From Tieghemostelium lacteum (lineage: Eukaryota; Evosea; Eumycetozoa; Dictyosteliales; Raperosteliaceae), in assembly GCA_001606155.1 (NCBI GenBank), contig LODT01000006.1, positions 124,001 to 188,000 on the forward strand: 64,000 bases of DNA, written 5' to 3'. Positions 10,569 to 21,219 of the stretch are shown here, piece by piece (position 1 is the stretch's first letter; each line of letters starts with the position of its first letter). Made by a program: the position numbers and the translations under genes. The notes under the pieces were generated by a model. It did not search any database, was not told where the DNA came from, and worked only from the letters and a program-made list of their open reading frames with translations.

Positions 10569-11858
10569 ATTCTAGTGTCTGTATGTGTGTGTGTGTGTTT
10601 TGTGTGTTGTTTTAATAGAATTATTGTTTTATACAATAGAATACTATTTCCTCTGCAAACTATATTGTTGGTTTTTTTTTTTAATTATTTGAAAATTAAA
10701 AAAATATAGATATTATTAAGGTTGTGTTGGGATGTGTTCTTCAAGAGTTCTATTATTATTTTCTAATTAATGAATTATTATTACTATTATTATTATTGTA
10801 ATACTAATATGATGTAATTATACATTAAATGTAATATAAAATTAATGGGTAAATTAATTAGTGTCTGTGTCCTAAGTACTAGAAGTAAGGTAAGATATGG
10901 ATTATATTTGAATATTAATATTTTATAAGTTTTTTGTTGTTTTTGGGTGTGATAGTAGTGTGTGTATATATGAAAGAGTAAATAAAGATAAATACAAAAA
11001 AAAAAAAAAAACAAATTATAAAATTTAATACAATTAAAGATATAGATAGAGGAGTTATGTTGAAATATACAATTGTGAAGCTGATAAATTTTAATCAGAT
11101 AACAATAATATAATATATATGTATTTTATATTTTATAAATGTATCTATTTTTACTCTAACACCATTGGTGTTGTTGTTGGGTGGAGTGTGGGGAGTGTTT
11201 TTTGTTTTTTTTTTTTTGTTTTTGATTGAAACTCTAATTTCCTGCGATCAGCTAATTTCTCTTTCATTTAACCATTCAATTCAGTTAATTTATTCGTTTC
11301 GTATTATGATTACTTTAAATTGAATATCCACTACCAAATAAAGAAACTACTGAAATAGGCTATTTTTATGTAATTATAGTTGTGATTTTTGTTTAACTGA
11401 TTGCAAAAATAAACCATACCTTTTATATAAGTATATATTTTCACAGTTATGATTTGAATTTAGAAAACAGTTAAAAAAAAATAAAAAATTTTCAAAAATT
11501 TCCAAAGCTTATTTTTAAATTTACAAAATAGATATCTCAATTTCATGTATGATCAATCAAATACACCCATGGACTAAGATTTTTTTGATAATTTTTTTTT
11601 ATTATAATAATTAGGAAATATTTACAATTTTTGAAATATATTGTTTGTAGGTGGCTTGTTTTTTTTTTAATCATTAGTTATATATTATTATAATCTAGTT
11701 TTTTTATATATGAAAAATGGATTATAAATAATGATTAAATATTATTAGAAGTAATAATGGTGTGAAATGTGATTACGTGAATTTGATTTTTCTTTTGTTT
11801 TTTTTAGAGTTTCTTAAGATATTATATTTTTAAATTGATTCAAAATAGAACACTATGT
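10569..11858. other. Intergenic region, upstream of the CH-ankyrin gene and downstream of the GSK3-like gene
   Basis: About 1.3 kb of A/T-rich sequence with T and A runs and a G-tract cluster near 11165-11201 on the plus strand. A (GT)n stretch sits just upstream of the CH-ankyrin start. I found no credible open frame; a 73-residue Phe/Tyr/Leu-rich frame at 10793-11014 looks like translated AT-rich DNA. Confidence 0.5.
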
Positions 11859-13205
11859 TCAACCAATGGTTACTGGTGGATTATTATTATTAAGATTATT
11901 AACTGCATTATTACTATTGGAAAGAGATGCTTTACCATCCATTGTCTTACTAGACAATAGATTATTAGTTGAAGTTATAGAACTGGTATTGAGTCTAGAG
12001 AGAAAAGATTCCTTGTTCTCAGTGGTGGTTTTACTTGAACTATTTAGAGATGCCATATTTGAGGTATTCGATGAAGAGGTAGGAATTGGAGCACCTGTGG
12101 TTGTAGTTGTGGGTTTCAGGAAACATTTCATCTCATCAAACTGTTCCAGAGTCTGAACAGAGACATTTTGTAAGAAACTGTGTTGTAAGATCTCATCAAT
12201 ACCAGCTCTTTTAGTTGGATCAAATATAAAGATTTTAGAGAGAAGGTCAATAACTTCTTTGTCTTCGATATTATGCAAGGTATCATAGAATTTTGGAGTT
12301 ATGTTAGGAAGTTGCAATACATAGGGTTTAGAAGGTTTCATTGCGTCCATATCCTCTTGAGTTGGACTACCGAGAACCTCAATTATTCTAGCTAGTTGAT
12401 CGTTGCTGTTGATACCTGGGAATATAGGTTTACCAATAAGCATCTCAGCTAGAATGCAACCAATAGACCATATATCAATTTTTGTTGAATAGTTACTACA
12501 ACCAACCAACAGTTCTGGAGCACGATAGTATCTCGAGCAAATGTAGCTCATGGATACATGGTTTTGATCGAGTATTTTGGCGGAGCCAAAATCGGCAAGG
12601 GTCAATTCACCACGTGGATCGAGAAGAATGTTGTTGGGTGTAATGTCCCTGTGACAAATGTTCTTGGAGTGAATATGTTTAATGGCTTGACACAGCTGAT
12701 AGAATAACACACGGATAAATTGAATGGATGGTTGACGTTTCTTTAATAGATTAGCCAATGTGTACGGAATGAAATCAAACACAAGATTTTGCATCTTTTT
12801 GTTGTCTTCACTAGTATAAAACATATCGAGAATCTTTAGACAATTTGGATGATTAATAATCTTGAGAATATCGTATTCTCTAGAGATGAAATGATTGGAT
12901 TTCTCTACTTTCTTTATGGCAACCCTCTTATTGTCATGATTCTTTGCTTCAAATACTTTTCCAAATGTACCTTGTCCAACCATCTTAAATATTTCATATG
13001 GTACAACTTTAGGTTGTCCACTACTGCTACTGTTGTTGCTACTTGTAGTTGACGAGGTTGTTGATGCTATATTTGATGTAGATCCAATATTTTCATTGGA
13101 TTTTGTATTACTACTATTGGTATTTATATTACTAAGAGGTATTACTATGTTATTATTAGATTTTTGTAATTTATCTGGTATTCCTGTCATTTTTGAACTT
13201 AACAT
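11859..13205 (-). CDS. glkA: GSK3-like protein kinase
   Basis: A 448-residue CMGC kinase. The N-terminal 70 residues are Ser/Asn/Thr-rich. The kinase domain spans about 73-355: Gly-loop GQGTFGKVFEA, VAIKK lysine, SREYDIL alpha-C glutamate, catalytic loop ICHRDITPNNILL, ADFGSAK, and the GSK3 activation loop SMSYICSRYYRAPEL with the conserved Tyr and the Arg that reads primed substrates. The rest is Ser/Thr/Asn-rich. It matches the GSK3 family but is more divergent than a GSK3 orthologue, so it is most like dictyostelid GlkA; the symbol is tentative. The catalytic-loop Lys of HRDxKxxN is Thr here (codon ACA), while the HRD Asp and DFG remain. No intron is needed. Confidence 0.85.
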   Translation of the reverse strand: MLSSKMTGIPDKLQKSNNNIVIPLSNINTNSSNTKSNENIGSTSNIASTTSSTTSSNNSSSSGQPKVVPYEIFKMVGQGTFGKVFEAKNHDNKRVAIKKVEKSNHFISREYDILKIINHPNCLKILDMFYTSEDNKKMQNLVFDFIPYTLANLLKKRQPSIQFIRVLFYQLCQAIKHIHSKNICHRDITPNNILLDPRGELTLADFGSAKILDQNHVSMSYICSRYYRAPELLVGCSNYSTKIDIWSIGCILAEMLIGKPIFPGINSNDQLARIIEVLGSPTQEDMDAMKPSKPYVLQLPNITPKFYDTLHNIEDKEVIDLLSKIFIFDPTKRAGIDEILQHSFLQNVSVQTLEQFDEMKCFLKPTTTTTGAPIPTSSSNTSNMASLNSSSKTTTENKESFLSRLNTSSITSTNNLLSSKTMDGKASLSNSNNAVNNLNNNNPPVTIG

Positions 13206-15726
13206 ATTCTTTTACTAAATTTTTATTATTATTACTTATAAATATATTTTTTTTTGATTTACTGATTGATACAAAATAAATAATTTTTTTTTCCTAATGT
13301 AGTAGTATTAATTAAAAAAATACTATTTTAAGGATTTCTTGTGACTTGTTAGACAAAAAAAAAAAAAAAAAAAAAAGATATCTATATTTTTAGTATTTAG
13401 TATTAGTATAATGATAACTTTAAAAGAGTTGATTTGATAATGATTAAAGTAAATTTTTTTTTCCTATTAAAAAAAAAATATTGATTTTAACATAAAACAC
13501 ATACATTTAGTGACACAAATAGAACACAATAATTTAATTGACAATGTATTTAAAAGGAGATAAAAATAAATTTGTTTTGTAGATAGTAACTTGATGTTAA
13601 TTATATCTTTTTTTTTTTTTTTTTTTTTTTTGTAATTGTTTTTTGAACTGTGTTTATCTACAGCTAACTGGAGAGGTTATGTGTAAATCAAATGAAAAAA
13701 AAAATAAAAATAAAATAATTATTACTGTTATTGAGTGATGGTATTAACTGATACCAATAAAAATAAGAATATATCTATTTAAAGTGATTGGGATATCTAG
13801 AGTGATTTTTTGAGGTGAACCTCTTTTTTTATATATAAAGAAAAGTAAAATTTGAACAAATTTGGAAATTGAGTAAAGAGGATAGTCAAAGAGAAGTATT
13901 TAATAGATATTATTTAATTGATTGGTGTGGTGTTGATGAAAGATAGTGAGGATATTATGGTATTTACACCTAAGTAAATTTAATATTTTATTGGGTACTG
14001 ATAGATTGAGAGAAGGATATAAAATAACAACAACAACAAACAAAAAACAATTAAATATACAAATATTTAAAAAAAGTATTGTGAAGTTTAATTTTTTTTT
14101 AGTATTAAATAACAATTATTTTAAATTTTTAAAAAATATTTAGTGATATATCAAATATAGTAATTGTATTTAGTTTTGTGTTTTTTTTTAAGATATATAT
14201 TTACCACCCCGATTTGAATTTGATTTTATAACTATATTAAATCCGATCAATATAATATATATATTTTTAAATAAATACTAAATAATATATAATCATATGA
14301 ATTATTAATTTATATAAATATCTGGAAATTATAAATCAGGAAGTTGAAATCAAAACAAATATTATTATTTTTTATAATAATAAATTATTAAAAGCTAAAA
14401 CCAACGCTGTAATACAACAATTAGATTTATATTTCTACTGAAAGTGGAATAAATAATGTCTAGATTGAGTAAAATTTTTTTTTTTTTTTGTTATTGTTTT
14501 CTTTAAGTTCTCACTATAAAATGTGTGTGGGAGGGAGTTGGGGGGAATTTCTATTGAAAGAGAGAATAAAGTGTTGAGGGTGAAACTGGGGTGTGTTTAA
14601 AAAAAAAAAATTAAAGTGTGTGGTAGTCAAATACTGTTGAGTAAATAAATCACAGTATATGCACAAAAGACTAACTAAAACAATAATTATTTTGTTCTTT
14701 TCATTTGTTTATCTCATTCATCACACTTAAATTTATAGTAAGAATGAAAAACAAAATATAAACTGAGAGGGAGGTTATAGGGGTGTGGGTGTGAGTAAAT
14801 TATATTATAACTGTTGAATTTTAACTAAAGTTGATATTTGTAATAATGGATTTTGATTGGATAAAGTAGTTCATAAATTTCACTCTATGCCATTGATTTC
14901 ATGAAATTTAAAAGTTTACCTCTAAATTTTATCTCTCCCTTTAAAAAAATATCAAAATAGATTTAATTCATCTCTATTGATGATCAAATAAATCTAAATT
15001 GTAATGATTCCAATAACTATTATATTCAAATAAGATATATACAAAAATAAAAACCTGTTCATTGAGGAATAATTTTCAAATCATTTGACAATAATAACAA
15101 TTCAATTTATATTTTCATTACCTTTTGTTTTTTTTCTTTTTCAAAGAATTTATATGTAATATGATATGAAAAGTTTTTCTGGTAATATATATAAAATAAA
15201 TAAATAAATATAAAAATATAGTTAAACTAAAAACTAAAATAAAATTTTTTTTTATTTCAGTACTACATATGAAATTAATTATAAATATAAATATAAAATT
15301 TTAAAAAAGGTTGATCCAGTAGCTGAAGTACCTGATGACCCTCTAAAAAAAGATTTCTCCCAAAATAACCACCCTGTCAAATCAATTTTAAATTTCTAAA
15401 AAAAATTTAATACCACACAACACCCACCAAATTTGTGGTTGTGGAGAGTCTATAAATATGAATAATCTTTGAATTCCTGATTTTTCATTAATATAGTAGT
15501 AAGAAGCTAATACCTAATCACACATTTACTTTTCTTTTTTTAACTTTCACAAGTGTATCCAATAAAGTGGCTTTACAAATGTGGAATCAAAAGTTTCACT
15601 CTCCTTGGAGAAGAAATTCCAAGGAAAATGTAAATTTCTTTGGATGGGCCCAGCTTGATAACTCAATGTTGTAATAATTCTATTCTATCCAAAAAAAAAT
15701 TTTTATAACAATAATAAACACAATTC
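13206..15726. other. Long non-coding gap between the divergent GSK3-like and F-box genes
   Basis: About 2.5 kb, the longest gap in the window without gene relics. It is very A/T-rich with long A and T runs (for example near 13355-13376 and 13608-13631). Clusters of G-runs lie on the plus strand at 14527-14592 and 14767-14796. A less A/T-rich stretch at about 15300-15680 contains inverted repeats and no long frame. Both flanking genes read outward, so this holds their two promoters. Confidence 0.5.
15310..15670. other. Candidate structured non-coding segment
   Basis: Base composition rises above the flanks and there are local inverted repeats: CCTTGGA/TCCAAGG separated by eight bases at about 15603-15624, and an imperfect CACAAC-CCAC...GTGGTTGTGG fold around 15417-15443. 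No frame, tRNA boxes or known snRNA signature were recognised. It sits about 60-400 bases upstream of the F-box gene, so it may instead be its promoter and leader. Confidence 0.25.
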
Positions 15727-17869
15727 ATGAAAAGAAAATTAGAAATTAATTTTTCAAAACAACAAAATACTAAAAGAAATCATTTTGATTTTAAGGTGAG
15801 TTGCGATTAATGAATTAAGTTAAAGATATATTTAAATGACTAATATAATATATTAGATATTCACAGAAAATGATATTTATATAAATATTTTTAAATATCT
15901 ATGTTTTGAAAATAATTTTAATAGATTTTATTTAGTTTGTAAAGATTGGTATGATAAGTTTATTAACAGTAACAATAGATTATGGAGAGAACTATCAGTA
16001 ACAAGATGGTGTGAATTAAATAGTTATACAAACTTATTCTCACCAACATCAAAGTATTTTACAATACCCGAATCAAAATCAAAATTTAAAATATTTTATG
16101 ATGGATCAAAAGGAGAACCAACACCAAAATATGTATATGATGAAGTTCAGTTCGGTAAACCAACTATAACATACGAAGGCAATCGATATAGAGCAAGAAA
16201 TAAACCACCAGTTCAATATCTCATTAGAAATAGAAACAGTTTACCAAAATCATGGCAGGAGATATTTAAAGAGAGATATATTAAAGAGAACATCACTAGA
16301 GAGTATTATAAACTTCATCTTCAAGATTATAGTGATCAAGAGGATAAACGATCTATTATGAGGAAAGTAAAATCAATTTCAAGTATACCATCATTGAACA
16401 AATCTATCTATACGAATATTGAAAATACCAAAATTATTCCCATATTAGATTCTGTAATATACAGTGATCTAGTATCACAAAGAGATAATTATTTTCATGA
16501 TATTGATACTGGTATGGAACAGATAGACTATATGCTCTGTAGAGGTTCTATAATGAATTTAAATGGTGATATTGTAGAATTCTCATTTAGACAGTTACAC
16601 ACAATAGAGGGTGCTAGGGTTGAATATTTTTATAGAGATCCATTTGCTCATATTCAATTTGGTAAATATTACCATGTTATTTCAGAACTATATACCTGGG
16701 AATGTCGTGACAATTCTAGCCAATACCAAGCATATTACCAATTTATTAATGAAATAACTAAATTAATCAATGGAAATACTCCAATATTCTCCGGTACAGA
16801 TATTGAACAACTCATTAGTTATATCATCCCCACATATGCATTTAATAATGAATACTATCAGTTTTACCCTCTTAGGGTTGAAAATAATATCACCAATGAT
16901 ATACCTACCTCCACAATTAATAGAACAACTTGCAATAATAGTAATAATAATCCTAATATCACAGGAAATATAACAATATTCTCAACTATCATTAAATATT
17001 TATCAAATGATAATGAATTTAATAGATTATTTTTAGTATGTAAACAATGGACTCATAATTTAAATTATAAAGAAGCAATCTGGAAAGAAATTTGCTTTGA
17101 AAGATGGAAATATTTAGAGTTTTATAATAGTGTTCAATGTATTGAAAATTTAGAAAATAATACAATAGATAATAGTAATAATATTAAGAATAATAAGAAA
17201 AATGAAGGTAATATTATTAAAAATAGAAATTCATATCCTAATAAGTGGTCAACTCTATTTAAAGAAAGATATATTAAAGAAAATATTATTCTTAAATATT
17301 TTAATTTTAATTTACTTTCAATTAAAAGAGCAGATAAAATTGAAAAGTTGATAAAAAGAATCATTGATATTATAGAGATACCATGTCTAGATAAAATGAG
17401 ATATTATAAAGATATTGATAATATTCATTTAATTGGATTATTGGATTCTGTAATATTTAGTAATTATAAAATTAAAAGAAGTGATTTCTATGGTGGTATG
17501 GATTCTGGTATGGGATTAAAAGAATCAATGTCGCTATCAGGTACATTATTAAGTATTCAAGGTAAAATCATTCCATTTTCATTTGATTTATTATGGTGTA
17601 TTGAAGGTGGTCATTCTGATGGATATTATAGTGAAGGTGGTTTCATTATTTTTGGTAATGAACAGTTTAAAATTGATTATCATATCTACCCTAATGAAGA
17701 ATACCCACTATTTGATGAGTTTATATCAAATACAACTAAATTGATTAATGGTGATATAGATATATTTACTTCACAAGATACCAAATCATTTTTAAAATAC
17801 ATACTACCCAATTATGTATTCAATAACCCTTATTTTAATTTCTATGAATTAGAGATTATTGATAACTAA
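15727..17869 (+). CDS. F-box protein built of two tandem copies of one module
   Basis: Exon 1 (15727-15795, 23 codons, ending at GTGAGT) joins in phase 0 to exon 2 (15857-17869) for about 693 residues. The long frame continues upstream of the internal Met at 16358, which is not the start. An F-box-like segment opens the second exon (DIYINIFKYLCFENNFNRFYLVCKDW), and a second copy begins about 350 residues later (STIIKYLSNDNEFNRLFLVCKQW). Each is followed by a W-x-F-KERYIKEN element, an ILDSVI or LLDSVI strand, a glycine turn, an FSF segment with IEG, and a closing TKLING...YILP/YIIPxYxFNNxYxxFY block. F-boxes link substrates to SCF ubiquitin ligases via Skp1; the trailing domain would pick the substrate. 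I do not recognise that trailing domain. Confidence 0.8.
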
Positions 17870-18357
17870 AAAAATAAAAAATGATTAATTAAACTAATGT
17901 TTTACATTTTTCAATGAACACAAGAGAGGGAGGGTTTTTTTACATTATTCAGATATAAACCATTTCTTTGATTTATTTTTTTAATTTTTGATGTTAAAAA
18001 AAATAAAATAGAAAAATAAGAAAGAAAACAAATGAGGATTCAATGGAGATAGAAAATAAATATAAACCATAAATGTTTGTTCCGATTGAGAAATATAAAT
18101 TTTTATCTAAGATATCTATGGATACCCAACATTTATTTATTTATATTAAGAGGATTGACCTTCCAATAAGCTATGGACCTGTAGAAATTAATCAAGGTTC
18201 AAAGTAACATTTATTATTGCTGTATTTACCTCTAGTTTTGTACAAAAAAATTTTTTGGATAAACACATGATTTTATGATCCAAAGACTTGTTAAAAGTGA
18301 AGGAAGTGGTTATTTTATAGAATGATTTATTTATTAATTTTTTTTAAAACTATTTTT
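17870..18357. other. Convergent spacer between the F-box gene and VPS16
   Basis: A/T-rich 3' flanks of two converging genes. It contains one short open frame (18073-18207, listed separately) and otherwise poly-A/T stretches. Confidence 0.4.
18073..18207 (+). CDS. Possible 44-residue small ORF or gene relic
   Basis: An ATG-started frame of 45 codons coding a mixed, non-repetitive peptide (MFVPIEKYKF ... IDLPISYGPVEINQ) in a gap that is otherwise low-complexity. The composition is more protein-like than its surroundings. It could be a small gene, part of a longer 3' UTR, or a fragment of a decayed gene. No family was recognised. Confidence 0.2.
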   Translation: MFVPIEKYKFLSKISMDTQHLFIYIKRIDLPISYGPVEINQGSK

Positions 18358-20934
18358 TTATCTACGTTGTAATTGTGATCTCATTTGGTCGACCAAATTT
18401 AATACTTCGGGATTTGTACATTTTCTTGCAATGAGATTTAGTAAGTCTATTGATTTCTCTTTGAAAGCCACTTCAGCAGCTTCTCTGTAATAGTTGATTT
18501 GAATGTACAATTGAACTCTATTGACAGGGTCCTGAACCTTTGGAATATATTTCAAAGCCTCAGTAGGTTGATTCTGTTCTAGACAAACCTCAGCAAAAGG
18601 TTCATAGCCAATAGGTGATTTCTTTTCTTTACTAAACTGGAATAACTCCTCCCATTTATCCAAGGCAGAGAGAGCTTTGATTTTTATCCACCAGAATCTC
18701 TTGTCTGGTACCTTAAATTCAGATTTCAAATTCATAGCTTTCTTTGAGTCATTGGTGATAATTAGTTTATAGATGGTATCTGAGATGGACATACCTAAGA
18801 ATGACTCTTTTGTTGTGTTTTCCAACTCCTTTTGAAGAATCTCCAGTTTAATCTGTTCCTGTACTAGTTGGGCATTAGATTGGTCGTCTTTATCCTGTTT
18901 ATTCTGTTGAAAGAATTCTTTAGACTTTTCAAAAGATCCTAGACGTTTCTCAAAATTTGGTTCTCTAAATGCCTCATAGAGGAAGGTAAATGACATTTCT
19001 TTAGTCTGCTGTTTGATTCCATAAATTTCTTTGAGAAGATTCATATCCTTATTCTGTTTACAGTAACTAATCAATAGATCCACTGCAACACTCTTGGAGA
19101 AAGTAACTTCCAAGAAATCAGCCAAAGGACGATTTCTCTTCATATCTAATAATACCAAATATACAAGATCAGTATCACCTGATTCAATTGCTTTTCCAAG
19201 TGCAGTTTCAGACTCACCCATCTTTATCAGAGGAGGTACTTGATCAGCTGCCTTTGGTTCGTATTCCAGTAGTTTAGCAGCTAGTTTTTTCCTGTTAGCC
19301 ATGTAAGCTGCAGATGCAATATTTGCAAATGAAATTCCTGGTACTGATTCAAGTTTATTAATAATAATACGACTGAGTTCATTATCATCTATATCAGTTC
19401 TGACTTTAGTGCATGCCCAATGATTCAAAACTACATCGGATTTGATTTTTAGATAATCACACATTCTCCATGCTAATAAATGTTTACGACGATTAATCAG
19501 TTTATCAATGACCTCTTCAGGTCCAATTTCAGTGAACTGTTGAATAGTTAACGGAATTCCAATTTCAAAGTTTCTAACTGCATTTAGAGCTCTCAATGAA
19601 CGGCACATGTTTACAAATGCATTGGGATTGTATCCGTCAAGGAAACATTTTCCAAAGCTTGCAGCAGTTAGAAGCTTGCTCTGTTCACTTCCTGAGAATT
19701 CATATCCTGCAGCTAATATACAAGAATTAACAGCAAGTTCTAAATCACTTTTAATAGAACGAATAGATTCATCGGCTCTAGGTGACTTGTTTATAAAATG
19801 CTCAGTGGCATCATAGAGCATAGCTGCTGGTGATGTTGAACCAATTTTAAAGATATCAATTGTTACATCTGAAACTTTTCCAAAGAACTCTGATGTTCTG
19901 TTACTGATGATTCTTAAACCATCAATTTCAGTGACTAAAGATACTGATGAATCTGTTGTGTATTTTGCCCAGGTATCTCCTTGACTAAAGTATAATAAAA
20001 CTGGGTCTTTAACAGAATCCCAATACATCATTACACCATCATTTCCACACCATTTCAGTAGAGGTGCTTTCTGTGATTTGGTTTCAAATTTAACAGGACT
20101 TGTAGTACTACCATCAGTGTTTACAATCCATAAAACACCTCTGGCATCAAAACATGCCATTTTTATACCACTTGGTGATACCACCATTCTAGTGATATTA
20201 CTAATGGAATCCAATTGAGAATCTGCTTTATCCTCATCAATGAGATATAAAGTTTCATTAATAGAGGCAAATACCTCAACGCCTTGACTTACAGAATGTT
20301 TAGGTTCTAATATACACCAACCAGGTTTGACCTTTACTTCTTCTTGAATTTTTGCCAATTGGATAACTCTTCCACATTCTCTAATAATATCTTCCACTGA
20401 TGGTACTGTATAGAAATTAACCTGCCCTGTCAAAACAACTATACCATCACTCCATATCTTACAATCTATAATACCCTCTTTCTTTACTGCATCTCCCATT
20501 GAAAATTGGGATAAAAGTTCACAAAATATATTATAAATCAATACAATACCACTCCTGTTATATCATATCTATTAATACACACAATATTCCTTTCCTTTAT
20601 AAACCTATTATTTTAAAACCTACTCTAAAACTATAACTAATCTCTCTTTTTCAATCCAATCCATTGTTACTATATTTCCTTTTGTCGAATCCCACATCAT
20701 CTTTGACATTTCATAACCGGCAGCAGTGAATATTCTAATTATATTCTTACTGTTTTGTGAGTTTACTTCCAATAGTTTTGAAGAGTCTCTATAGACTACA
20801 ATAGGTCCACCAAAAGGTGCACCAACTACTATACTCTGTTTTAAATCAATATCCCATGGTAAACTATATATTTCCTTTTTACTATATGTTGAATTACCAA
20901 TAATACTCCAATTACTAGATGCTAGTACACTCAT
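18358..20934 (-). CDS. vps16: VPS16, core subunit of HOPS/CORVET
   Basis: Two exons, 20934-20624 and 20554-18358, joined in phase to 835 residues, close to human VPS16 (839). The first exon ends in EKERLVIVLE and the second resumes at SGIVLIYNIFCELLSQFSMG, matching the beta-propeller repeat of VPS16. The N-terminal half is the WD-like propeller (YDATEHFINKSPRADESIRSIK is a strong VPS16 segment) and the C-terminal half (from about 480) is the alpha-solenoid that binds VPS33. It acts in tethering and SNARE assembly for endosome-lysosome fusion. The gene is divergent from the ERMARD homologue, with 285 bp between start codons. Confidence 0.95.
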
Positions 20935-21219
20935 TTATTTATTTACCCAACAGAGAGTGGGATGTGAATTCTATAGAGTTCAAAAAAATCTGATGATGAA
21001 AATTAAAAAAAATTTTTGTTTAGATATTTCTTTTAACCAATATTTATTTACAGTTCAATTGTTAAAATAATTCAATTGATTTCCACATCGAATATGTATT
21101 CTGATTATATACAATTTGAATATTCTCAAATTCACAAATTTCTTTGATTTTTCGCATTTTGATTACTTTTTGTTTTATGATCATAAAACCACCAAGTAGT
21201 AAAAACACTACCATATCGA

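Noticed and set aside
10793-11014. 73-residue Phe/Tyr/Leu-rich frame
   Set aside because: Composition is that of translated A/T-rich DNA; no conserved motif.
13900-14143. Overlapping frames on both strands in the long gap
   Set aside because: Low complexity, each the shadow of the other, no homology.
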